Source: Dryocola clanedunensis (GTDB lineage: Bacteria > Pseudomonadota > Gammaproteobacteria > Enterobacterales > Enterobacteriaceae). Taken from it: DNA of 64,000 nucleotides. A program made the position numbers and the translations under genes. The DNA is taken from NCBI RefSeq assembly GCF_025215155.1, contig NZ_JALHAM010000122.1. The stretch is one strand, 5' to 3'. Below, piece by piece: positions 32,886-40,469 of the stretch. Below the pieces are notes generated by a model. That model worked only from the letters and a program-made list of their open reading frames with translations. It did not search any database and was not told the DNA's origin. Numbering within the stretch: the first letter of the stretch is position 1; every line of letters begins with the position of its first letter.

Positions 32886-34541
32886 ATGAACCGCAGACGT
32901 TTTATCAAAGCCTCTATGGCTCTCGCCGCAGCCTGCGGCACTCCGACCCTTGCCACGCTCTTCCCCCGCGCCGCCTTCGCCGCGGAATCTGACATCGCTG
33001 ATGGACGCACGACCGCGTTCGATTTCTCGGTGTTACAGGCAATGGCCCATGACCTGTCGAAAAAGCCCTGGAGCGGTGCTCCGCGCCCGTTACCGGACAC
33101 GCTGGCTAACCTGACGCCACAGGCTTACAACGCTATTCAATACGATGCAGCCCATTCGCTGTGGAACAATACCCGTGACCGCCAGCTGGACGTGCAGTTC
33201 TTCCACGTCGGCATGGGCTTCAAGCGCCGTGTACGTATGTTCTCCGTGGATTCGTCTACGCAGCAGGCACGTGAAATTCACTTCCGTCCGCAGCTGTTTA
33301 ACTACAACGACGCGGGCGTGGAGACGAAACAACTGGAAGGGCAGATGGATCTCGGTTTTGCCGGATTCAAGGCCTTTAAAGCGCCAGAGATTGCCCGCCG
33401 TGACGTGGTCTCTTTCCTCGGGGCGAGCTACTTCCGCGCCGTTGACAACACTTTCCAGTACGGTCTGTCCGCGCGGGGCCTGGCGGTCAATACCTTCACC
33501 GATCAGATTGAAGAGTTCCCGGACTTCACCTCGTTCTGGTTTGAAACGCCGAAGGCCAGCGACACCACCTTCGTGGTTTACGCGCTCATGGACAGCAAAA
33601 GCGTCACCGGTGCATATAAGTTCATCATCAACTGCGAAGAAAAGCGCGTGGTGATGGAGGTGGACAATCACCTCTACGCCCGTGAAGATATTAAACAGCT
33701 GGGCATCGCGCCGATGACCAGCATGTTTGCCTGCGGCACCAACGAACGCCGTACGTGTGACACCATCCACCCGCAGATTCACGACTCCGATCGTCTGGCA
33801 ATGTGGCTTGGCAACGGCGAATGGATTGCCCGTCCGCTGAACAACCCGCAGAAGCTGCAGTTCAATGCCTATCAGGATAAAAATCCGCAGGGCTTCGGAC
33901 TGTTGCAGCTGGACCATGATTTTGCCAGCTATCAGGACATTATGGGCTGGTACAACAAGCGTCCAAGCCTGTGGGTCGAGCCGCGCAACAAGTGGGGTAA
34001 GGGCAGCGTGTGCCTGATGGAGATCCCGACGACCGGCGAAACGCTGGATAACATCGTCTGCTTCTGGCAGCCGGGAAAACCGGTGAAGGCCGGGGATGAA
34101 TTAGAGTTTAAATATCGTCTTTACTGGAGCGGTCTGCCGCCGGTTACCACCGAGCTGGCGCGTGTCTATGCGACCCGTACCGGTATGGGCAGCTTCCCTG
34201 AAGGCTGGGCGCCGGGTGAACACTTCCCGGATAAATGGTCCCGCCGTTTCGCTATCGACTTTGTCGGCGGCGATCTGAAAGCCGCTGCGCCGAAGGGCAT
34301 TGAGCCGGTGATCACGCTGTCTAACGGTGAAGCGAAGCAGGTAGAAATCCTCTACGTGGAGCCGTTCGACGGCTACCGCATTCTGTTCGACTGGTACCCA
34401 ACGGATGACTCTACCGCGCCGGTAGATATGCGCATGTTCCTGCGCTGTCAGGGGGACGCCATCAGTGAAACCTGGCTGTATCAGTATTTCCCGCCAGCGC
34501 CGGATAAGCGTAATTACGTTGATGACCGCGTGATGAAATAA
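32886..34541 (+). CDS. opgD: Periplasmic glucan biosynthesis protein OpgD
   Basis: A 551-residue MdoG/MdoD-family protein nearly identical to E. coli OpgD. The N-terminus is a Tat signal: NRRRFIKASMALAAACG with twin arginines, so it is exported folded. OpgD controls the backbone structure of osmoregulated periplasmic glucans. Start at 32886 follows AAAGGACGATTTCTCAGGC. A clear terminator follows. In E. coli the gene lies next to ydcJ; here six genes' worth of insertion separate them. Confidence 0.95.
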   Translation: MNRRRFIKASMALAAACGTPTLATLFPRAAFAAESDIADGRTTAFDFSVLQAMAHDLSKKPWSGAPRPLPDTLANLTPQAYNAIQYDAAHSLWNNTRDRQLDVQFFHVGMGFKRRVRMFSVDSSTQQAREIHFRPQLFNYNDAGVETKQLEGQMDLGFAGFKAFKAPEIARRDVVSFLGASYFRAVDNTFQYGLSARGLAVNTFTDQIEEFPDFTSFWFETPKASDTTFVVYALMDSKSVTGAYKFIINCEEKRVVMEVDNHLYAREDIKQLGIAPMTSMFACGTNERRTCDTIHPQIHDSDRLAMWLGNGEWIARPLNNPQKLQFNAYQDKNPQGFGLLQLDHDFASYQDIMGWYNKRPSLWVEPRNKWGKGSVCLMEIPTTGETLDNIVCFWQPGKPVKAGDELEFKYRLYWSGLPPVTTELARVYATRTGMGSFPEGWAPGEHFPDKWSRRFAIDFVGGDLKAAAPKGIEPVITLSNGEAKQVEILYVEPFDGYRILFDWYPTDDSTAPVDMRMFLRCQGDAISETWLYQYFPPAPDKRNYVDDRVMK

Positions 34542-34546
34542 ACAAG

Positions 34547-34574
34547 AACCCCGCTGATGATGCGGGGTTTTTTA
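34547..34574 (+). terminator. Terminator of opgD
   Basis: AACCCCGC/GCGGGGTT stem (34547-34554, 34562-34569), seven-base loop and a run of T. Confidence 0.9.
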
Positions 34575-34612
34575 TGTAGGGCGGGTAAGCAATTGCGTCA
34601 CCCGCCGGTAGT
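34575..34612. repeat. REP-like element
   Basis: GTAGGGCGGGTAAGCAATTG then CGTCACCCGCC forms an imperfect hairpin of the 'GTAGGG(C/T)GGGTAAGC' enterobacterial type, directly after the opgD terminator. Confidence 0.55.
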
Positions 34613-34704
34613 GGTTTGGCGTCCCTCCGGGAACCAAATCCCGATGTTTCCCCTAATTCATTGACTAAAATGAACGGTATTGGCTCACAATAATGCGGGG
34701 ATTT

Positions 34705-35067
34705 TTACTTGAGCTTCATCTGCTTGCTCAGTACCTCAACGATATAGCTGTTCACAGACATCCGCTGCTCGGCCGCCGCAATGGCCAGCCGTTCGCCGAA
34801 AGATTCCGGATAGCGCAACGTAAACGTCCTGGTTTTCTCTTCCCGCTCATAGGGATCAATGCCGCTTGCTTTACAGTCTGCAAGATACTCCCGCAGCGAA
34901 ATCTCACCTTCTTTAATCAGGCCCTTAGCGCTGTCAGAAACAAAATCGCAATAGCCCGATAGCCCTAAAAATTTACCGCGAAACTGGTTAATTTCCGGAA
35001 CCCAGGTGATTAACGCAGGCTGACCACAAATAACCATGGTATTGGGGATAAGGTGGGTGTTTGTCAT
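34705..35067 (-). CDS. hicB: HicB-family antitoxin
   Basis: A 120-residue antitoxin: an N-terminal degenerate RNase H-like half (ALITWVPEINQFRGKFLGLSG) and a C-terminal ribbon-helix-helix part (TRTFTLRYPESFGERLAIAAAEQRMSVNSYI as residues about 82-112). It binds HicA and represses the operon. The start overlaps the hicA stop by ATGA, so toxin is translated first, the usual hicAB order. Confidence 0.85.
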   Translation of the reverse strand: MTNTHLIPNTMVICGQPALITWVPEINQFRGKFLGLSGYCDFVSDSAKGLIKEGEISLREYLADCKASGIDPYEREEKTRTFTLRYPESFGERLAIAAAEQRMSVNSYIVEVLSKQMKLK

Positions 35068-35339
35068 GGTGTCACTCCGATACTTTCAAGCCATTCCCGT
35101 AAGCTGACGACGGCGCCTTTGTCCGTTACGGGCGACGGGTGAGGCCGGTGAAATATTGCAATGCTGCCATTGAGCAGGAAACGCACGCGTGAACCTCTGC
35201 CGCTGCTTACTTCTCCCCCTAAGGCCACAATGAGCATTTCTATTTCCTGCCACCTGACGTCAGGGGCGGTAGGTTTAGCAAAAATTTGCTTTAGGGTACT
35301 GTTATGTTTGTTTCTGAGGTATTCCCTGCCATGTCCCAT
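35064..35339 (-). CDS. hicA: HicA-family mRNA interferase toxin
   Basis: A 91-residue protein with the dsRBD-like HicA core: EIEMLIVALGGEVSSGRGSR, then FLLNGSIAIFHRPHPSPV with the conserved His, and VVSLREWLESIGV. Longer at the N-terminus than the shortest HicA proteins. GGAAGG lies ahead of the ATG at 35339. It cuts mRNA when free of HicB. Two matching palindromes lie just upstream. Confidence 0.83.
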   Translation of the reverse strand: MGHGREYLRNKHNSTLKQIFAKPTAPDVRWQEIEMLIVALGGEVSSGRGSRVRFLLNGSIAIFHRPHPSPVTDKGAVVSLREWLESIGVTP

Positions 35340-35350
35340 GAATCCTTCCG

Positions 35351-35371
35351 TGATGTCAATTTATGAAGTCA
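35351..35371. promoter_or_regulatory. hicAB operator, proximal copy
   Basis: TGATGTCA and TGAAGTCA arms around AATTTA, 12 bases upstream of hicA. It matches the distal copy at most positions. Confidence 0.55.
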
Positions 35372-35389
35372 CTGTAGCATATAAAAAAA

Positions 35390-35410
35390 TGACGTCAATT
35401 TCTGACGTCA
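35390..35410. promoter_or_regulatory. hicAB operator, distal copy
   Basis: TGACGTCA arms at both ends with AATTTC between, 39 bases from the proximal copy. On the minus strand it contains TTGACG, a likely -35, with TACAGT 16 bases on as -10, so occupancy would block the hicAB promoter. Confidence 0.6.
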
Positions 35411-35452
35411 TTGTGGAACACACCTTACAGGCCTGACTGAAATTTTCTGCAA

Positions 35453-36610
35453 CTACTCCAGAGGACCACCCATAATCGTTTCGCGCATGCCGGACAGTAC
35501 GCGCTCACCCGTTTCGCTTTTCAGCTCTTCGTACCAGCTGCGGGTGACAGCCATGTCTTTTCCATGGGTCACGTCGCAGCGTTTGCGGGCTTTGAGAACC
35601 AGATCTTTCACCCGGTATGCACGTTTTTCCTGGTAACGGAGCAGGGCGTCCTCAACGCCCAGGGAGTTGGTTTGCAGGGCTATTGCGAGCACCACGGCGT
35701 CTTCCATCGCGGCACAACCGCCCTGGCCGATATCCGGCGTGGTGCTGTGGCCTGAGTCCCCAAGCAGCGCCACTCTACCGCGCACCAACTGCATAAATGG
35801 TTCGATATCATGAATTTCTATGCGATTCGTTGTCTGCGAGTCGATCGCAGTAATCAGTTTTTGCACCGGATTCGCCCAGCCGCTGAAGTAGCGGGCAAGA
35901 TCTTCTTTTACCGTTGTGCGATCTTCCGCCAGCCCTTTTGGCAGCGGGACATCAAAGAAGAAATAGAAGCGATTTCCGGAGACGGGCATCAGCGAGACGC
36001 GCTTTCCTTCGCCCACAAACGTCGTCCACTGGTTGGCGGGGGCGATTGACTTGTCAATCTCCACCAGCCCGTTCCAGTTGACATAGCCCGCATAGCGACG
36101 TTCCGTCTCAAACCCCAGTACATAAGGGCGGATGACAGAATGAGTGCCGTCGGCGGCAATCAGCAGGTCCCCTTCGGCGACGTGCCCGTCTTCGAAAATG
36201 GCCCGCACGCCGCCGTCAAACTCTTCGACCTTTGCCACTCGCTTGCCAAAATGCACGTCTGTGCGACCATAGGTATCGAGCAGCATATCCTGCAACTCTG
36301 CCCGCGCGACGGGATAGGGGCGTTCGCCCACGCTGCTGATCAGCGGGTCGAGGCTGAAGCGGGTTAAAGTCTGGCCCTGCTGATATTCCTGATAGGCCAT
36401 GAATTCCATGGGCCCGCCAAGCTGCTGTAGCCGTTCTTTCATACCGAGCCAGTTGAGGCACTTCACGCCGTTAGGCCAGATGGAAATCGCCGCGCCAACG
36501 GGTTTCATTTCTTTCACGGCCTCGTACACTTCTGTTGCGATACCGCACCGTTTCAGCGCGATAGCTGCTGATAATCCGCCAATGCCGCCGCCTATTACGA
36601 TCGCTTTCAT
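35453..36610 (-). CDS. hpxO: FAD-dependent urate hydroxylase HpxO
   Basis: A 385-residue flavin monooxygenase matching Klebsiella HpxO, which turns urate into 5-hydroxyisourate using NADH and O2. FAD-binding GGGIGGLSAAIALKR at the N-terminus, DG motif DLLIADGTHS (as LLIAADGTHS) and GD motif RVALLGDSGHSTTPDIGQGG are clear. I start at 36610 behind AAGGAG. The rest of the purine pathway (hpxPQT, hpxSAB) is not in the window. Divergent from rimL. Confidence 0.88.
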   Translation of the reverse strand: MKAIVIGGGIGGLSAAIALKRCGIATEVYEAVKEMKPVGAAISIWPNGVKCLNWLGMKERLQQLGGPMEFMAYQEYQQGQTLTRFSLDPLISSVGERPYPVARAELQDMLLDTYGRTDVHFGKRVAKVEEFDGGVRAIFEDGHVAEGDLLIAADGTHSVIRPYVLGFETERRYAGYVNWNGLVEIDKSIAPANQWTTFVGEGKRVSLMPVSGNRFYFFFDVPLPKGLAEDRTTVKEDLARYFSGWANPVQKLITAIDSQTTNRIEIHDIEPFMQLVRGRVALLGDSGHSTTPDIGQGGCAAMEDAVVLAIALQTNSLGVEDALLRYQEKRAYRVKDLVLKARKRCDVTHGKDMAVTRSWYEELKSETGERVLSGMRETIMGGPLE

Positions 36611-36844
36611 CTCGGTCTCCTTATGGTTACCCTGATGAAGTAGCAACTTTTGTACCAGATTTGACGGGCGGTGAAACTTACGTTTCTGGCGTTTTTTGCG
36701 GGATAATGCGCAACGGTGGGGAACTAACCTGGTGCAGGGCTCCCTTTTTGCACCATGTTTGCCGCAATGACACGAGACATAATCTTTCCCCTTTTTGAAG
36801 CCTGTGCTAACTATAGTAAACAGACACGACGAAGGAGGCTCGCG

Positions 36845-37399
36845 GTGCAAGAGGCTGAAAAATGGCAGGATGAAGAGATAATTCTCGGCGATAAGCTGGT
36901 ATTAAAATCTATACACGAAAAGTATGCGGAAGCGCTGTTCAACCTTGTGATGCGCAACAAGGCCTGGCTTCAAAAAGCGATGGACTGGCCGCAGTACGTG
37001 ACTTCGGTTGAGGACATCCGCAAAACCGCGCAGGGCAATTACCTGCTGCACCATCACGGTGGCGCGAAAATGTTCCTGATTTATCGACGCGACGAGATGA
37101 TCGGCGTCTTTTCGTTTAACGCCATCGAACAGACAAACAAAACGGCCTATATCGGTTACTGGCTGGATGAAGATATGCAGGGGCAGGGAATTATCGCCAG
37201 GGCCATCGAAGCCGTAGTGGCAAAGTATTCAAAAGAGGGAACCGTCCGCCGCTTCGTTATCAAATGCCGCGTGGCAAACGAGGCCAGCAACCGGGTTGCA
37301 CGCCGCAGCGGCTTTGCGCTGGAAGGCTGCCTGCGGCAGGCGGAATACCTCAACGGGCAGTTTCACGATCAGAATATTTATGCCCGCATTATCGAGTAG
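36845..37399 (+). CDS. rimL: Ribosomal protein L12 serine N-acetyltransferase RimL
   Basis: A 184-residue GNAT acetyltransferase like E. coli RimL (179): IGYWLDEDMQGQGIIARAIEA is the acetyl-CoA site, followed by RRFVIKCRVANEASNRVARRSGF. RimL converts L12 to L7 by acetylating its N-terminal serine and also processes microcin C. Start chosen at GTG 36845, with GAAGGAGG six bases upstream; the ATG 90 bases earlier has no ribosome site and would add an unrelated extension. Its stop touches the end of ydcK on the other strand. Confidence 0.88.
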   Translation: MQEAEKWQDEEIILGDKLVLKSIHEKYAEALFNLVMRNKAWLQKAMDWPQYVTSVEDIRKTAQGNYLLHHHGGAKMFLIYRRDEMIGVFSFNAIEQTNKTAYIGYWLDEDMQGQGIIARAIEAVVAKYSKEGTVRRFVIKCRVANEASNRVARRSGFALEGCLRQAEYLNGQFHDQNIYARIIE

Positions 37400-38329
37400 T
37401 CAGAACACCCCATAAAACGGCGTCCGCATCACCCGCTGCTCGCCGTTAATATCCTTGATGCCGCGAAGATGAATCAGCTCGCCCTCAAGGCCATCCACCA
37501 CAGCCTGGTCATAAATTTGTACGTTGTTTTCTATCAGGACATTCCCCGACACCCTGGCGCTACCGTAAATCTGCACCTGGTTATCCAGCTGGATCGGGCC
37601 GCCGAGCAGCGTGGCATGCCCAAAAATATGTACCTGATGCTTTAGCACGCAGTCGCCCTGAACCAGCGCATTGCCGTAGACCTGAGACGAGTAGCGTATC
37701 GTCGGTATCTGGTCTTCACCGTTCCCCGCGATTATCCGCGCATTATCAAATACCCTGGCGCAGTCGCAGATCCAGACGTTATTGTCCTCGTTGCCTTTCA
37801 GCAACGCCTGGCCGAAGACTTCGGCGCGGTGCTCGATAAACGCGTTATTGACAACCGCATCGCCGTAGATTTGCGCCTGATGCACAACGCGTGAGGCGCT
37901 GACCTGCGCGTTGCCATAGATTTGCAGCAGCTGGTCACGGTCTGCCGTAAGTCCACGTACGGCGATAATCTGGCTGCTATCGCGTACCTGAGCAAAGCCA
38001 TAGACGTTACATTCGCCGCTGATCAGCGAATCTTCAATAACGGCGTTACCGTAAACATGCGCCTGATGACACAGCGTGGTGGCGCCGCGCACCTGCGCAT
38101 TGCCGCTGACATCGGAGCCGCCAAAGATCCGACAATCATTGTCATATACCCAGCAATCTCCCAGCTGCGCAAGATTATCTTCGCTCTCCACCCAGCCGCC
38201 GGTCTGGCCTTTTTTGACATCGGCGAAATCCCGCAGGGCCTCAATTTGCCACAGTTTGGCCTGCTGCTTTTCGCCATCCTGCAGCCAGCTATGCTGCAGG
38301 AAATCATGGGATAACTTGTATTTGTTCAT
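37400..38329 (-). CDS. ydcK: Left-handed beta-helix repeat protein YdcK
   Basis: A 309-residue protein similar to E. coli YdcK. It is made largely of hexapeptide-type repeats ('V.GNA.V...A.IYG.A.V') running from about residue 55 to 300, predicting a left-handed beta helix. Function unknown; enzymatic transferase residues are not evident. Start at 38329 with CGGAG upstream. Divergent from tehB, as in E. coli where tehA lies between. Confidence 0.87.
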   Translation of the reverse strand: MNKYKLSHDFLQHSWLQDGEKQQAKLWQIEALRDFADVKKGQTGGWVESEDNLAQLGDCWVYDNDCRIFGGSDVSGNAQVRGATTLCHQAHVYGNAVIEDSLISGECNVYGFAQVRDSSQIIAVRGLTADRDQLLQIYGNAQVSASRVVHQAQIYGDAVVNNAFIEHRAEVFGQALLKGNEDNNVWICDCARVFDNARIIAGNGEDQIPTIRYSSQVYGNALVQGDCVLKHQVHIFGHATLLGGPIQLDNQVQIYGSARVSGNVLIENNVQIYDQAVVDGLEGELIHLRGIKDINGEQRVMRTPFYGVF

Positions 38330-38404
38330 TCGTCTACTCCGCAGGGCGCTGCTTAAAACGTAGCAGGAAATTTGTCGGCGTGGCGTTCGGCAGGGGGATC
38401 GAAT

Positions 38405-38427
38405 AAAATGCATTCCAGATGCATTTT
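38405..38427 (+). promoter_or_regulatory. NsrR-like site ahead of tehB
   Basis: Arms AAAATGCAT and ATGCATTTT around TCCAG: an 11-1-11-type palindrome close to the NsrR consensus (AANATGCATTT-N-AAATGCATNTT). It is 38 bases upstream of tehB. tehB is a known NsrR target in Salmonella, supporting the call; the nitric-oxide sensor would repress the gene until NO is present. Confidence 0.7.
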
Positions 38428-38465
38428 AATACTTAGCGAAAAGAAAACGTTGCCAGGGAGCAGTC

Positions 38466-39059
38466 ATGAATAAGAAGCCAGAGAACTACTACACGGAAAA
38501 ATACAGCTTAACAGCCACACATTCCGAAGTGCTGAATGCGGCAGCCATCGTGCCGCCGGGTAAAACCCTCGATCTTGGCTGTGGCAGCGGGCGCAACAGT
38601 CTGTATCTGAACCTGAAGGGGTTTGATGTCACCGCGTGGGACAAAAATCCTCTGAGCATTAACAACCTCGCGCAAATCATCGAGACGGAAGGGCTGCAAA
38701 ACATCGTCACCGATATTGTTAATCTCAATGAGCTGAAGTTTGACGGCGAGTACGATTTTATCCTCTCCACCGTAGTGATGATGTTCCTTGAGCGAGACAC
38801 CATTCCGGGCCTGATTGCCAACATGCAGCGCTGCACCAGGGCGGGCGGCTATAACCTGATCGTGGCCGCGATGGACACTGAAGATTATCCCTGCAACGTT
38901 GGCTTCCCGTTTGCGTTTAAGGCGGGTGAACTGAGCAACTATTACGAAGGGTGGGAGCTGATTAAATACAACGAGGACGTGGGCGAGCTGCACAGAACCG
39001 ACGCCGACGGTAACCGCATCAAACTGCGTTTTGCGACTATGCTCGCACGTAAAAACTGA
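38466..39059 (+). CDS. tehB: Tellurite methyltransferase TehB
   Basis: A 197-residue SAM-dependent methyltransferase, same length as E. coli TehB. SAM motif LDLGCGSGRNSLYLNLKGFD and the shared MQRCTRAGGYNLIVAAMDTEDYP are present. It methylates tellurite and gives resistance. AGGGAG precedes the ATG. The membrane partner gene tehA, directly upstream in E. coli, is absent here. Confidence 0.93.
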   Translation: MNKKPENYYTEKYSLTATHSEVLNAAAIVPPGKTLDLGCGSGRNSLYLNLKGFDVTAWDKNPLSINNLAQIIETEGLQNIVTDIVNLNELKFDGEYDFILSTVVMMFLERDTIPGLIANMQRCTRAGGYNLIVAAMDTEDYPCNVGFPFAFKAGELSNYYEGWELIKYNEDVGELHRTDADGNRIKLRFATMLARKN

Positions 39060-39060
39060 T

Positions 39061-39113
39061 CGGTGGATGACGCTGCTGTTTCCAGGGCGGATAAGCGCAG
39101 CGTCATCCGCCGT
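39061..39113. repeat. REP element between tehB and the PepT-like gene
   Basis: GGTGGATGACGCTGC and GCAGCGTCATCCGCC form a long imperfect hairpin between convergent genes, with the core gataagcgcagcgtcatccg. Can serve as a shared transcript end. Confidence 0.75.
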
Positions 39114-39116
39114 GAA

Positions 39117-40352
39117 TCAAACGGGTTTAGCCGCCAGCAAACAAAGTTTCAACGCCACGTTATAAGACGCCTCGAAAGACTTCAGCGGTAAAAACTCAAA
39201 GCGCGAATGGAAGTTATGCGCCCCGGTGAAGAAGTTTGGCGTTAACAATCCTTTCGCGGAGAGCGCCGCGCCGTCGGTGCCGCCGCGCATCGGGATCACC
39301 TTCGGTTCGATATCCAGTTCTTCCAGGGCGGTAAAAATCAGATCGATGGCCCGACGGTCATCGGCAATGGCGTTGCTGATATTGCTGTAGGTATCGCTGA
39401 TGCTGTATTCCACGCGGGCGGTAGGGTACTTAGTCGCAATTTTCCCCGCGACCTCGCCAATCTGCTGCTTGCGGCGCTCAAAGTTTGCCAGATCGAAATC
39501 GCGGATATTCGCTTTTAGCACGGCTTCGCTCTGTGAGGCCTGCATACCGTTAAACCAGATATAGCCCTCGCGGCCTTCCGTGTGCTCCGGCGTCTGCTGG
39601 CGGTCGAAATGGCTGATGTAATCCATTGCCATCAGCAGCGGGTTCACCAGTACGCCTTTCGCGGACATCGGGTGGCTGGTTACGCCGGTAAATTTCAGCT
39701 CCGCATGGGCCGCATTGAAGTTTTCAAACACCACTTCACCCAGCTCACAGCAGTCGATAGTCCATGCGAAGTCCACGTCGAAACGCTTCAAATCCAGCGC
39801 CTTCGCACCGCACAGGCCGATCTCTTCGTCCGGGACAAACGCGACCACGATATCGCCATGTTTATCTTCGGCAGTCAGGTTTTCGAGCACGGTCATCACC
39901 ACTGTCACCGCCGCTTTATTATCCGCGCCCAGCACGCTGGTGCCGTCGCTGAAAATAATTTCTTCACCTGGATAAGCATTGATTTCCGGGTGCCCGGCGG
40001 TGCGTAACCAGATGTTCTGCTCAGCGTTCAGGCAGAGGTCGTGCCCTTCGAAACGCAGAATCTGCGGATGGATATCCGGCGCAAGCCCAACGTCCACGGT
40101 ATCGATATGCGTAATGAACCCTACTCGCGGCGCGCCCGGCACGTTCCCCTTTTTCACCGCGGTCACCGTTGCGTGCTCATCGATGACGATATCGTCGAGG
40201 CCCAGTTCGCGCAGTTCCTGTGCCAGCATCTTCGCCATCTCATGCTGGCCCGGCGTACTCGGGAGGGTGCTGACGCGAGGATCACTCTGGCTGGTTACGG
40301 CAAGGTAGCGAAAGAAACGTTGGGTTAGCTGTGCGCTTAGCGGCGAGGACAT
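39117..40352 (-). CDS. Peptidase T-like tripeptidase
   Basis: A 411-residue M20B zinc aminopeptidase. Metal and catalytic residues: His/Asp in ITHIDTVD, Asp in SVLGADNKAAV, Glu pair in PDEEIGLCGAK, Asp in AWTIDCC and His in HNFHSRFE. It is clearly related to PepT but different from the E. coli housekeeping enzyme, so probably a paralogue (sometimes called PepT2). It would cut N-terminal residues from tripeptides in the cytoplasm. Divergent from a DppA-like gene. AAGGAAAC precedes the ATG. Confidence 0.87.
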   Translation of the reverse strand: MSSPLSAQLTQRFFRYLAVTSQSDPRVSTLPSTPGQHEMAKMLAQELRELGLDDIVIDEHATVTAVKKGNVPGAPRVGFITHIDTVDVGLAPDIHPQILRFEGHDLCLNAEQNIWLRTAGHPEINAYPGEEIIFSDGTSVLGADNKAAVTVVMTVLENLTAEDKHGDIVVAFVPDEEIGLCGAKALDLKRFDVDFAWTIDCCELGEVVFENFNAAHAELKFTGVTSHPMSAKGVLVNPLLMAMDYISHFDRQQTPEHTEGREGYIWFNGMQASQSEAVLKANIRDFDLANFERRKQQIGEVAGKIATKYPTARVEYSISDTYSNISNAIADDRRAIDLIFTALEELDIEPKVIPMRGGTDGAALSAKGLLTPNFFTGAHNFHSRFEFLPLKSFEASYNVALKLCLLAAKPV

Positions 40353-40469
40353 AGTGTTTCCTTATTGTTCGATGTTGTTTGTTAGCAATGTAAATTTAAT
40401 GTTATTTATTAAGGCGATTAGCACAAGCTTTATTCGTTCTGGGGCAGGATAACCAACAGGAAGATAGCG

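Noticed and set aside
36611..36850. Longer start for hpxO
   Set aside because: HpxO proteins begin at MKAIVIG, and AAGGAG lies before that ATG; the extension is basic and unlike the family.
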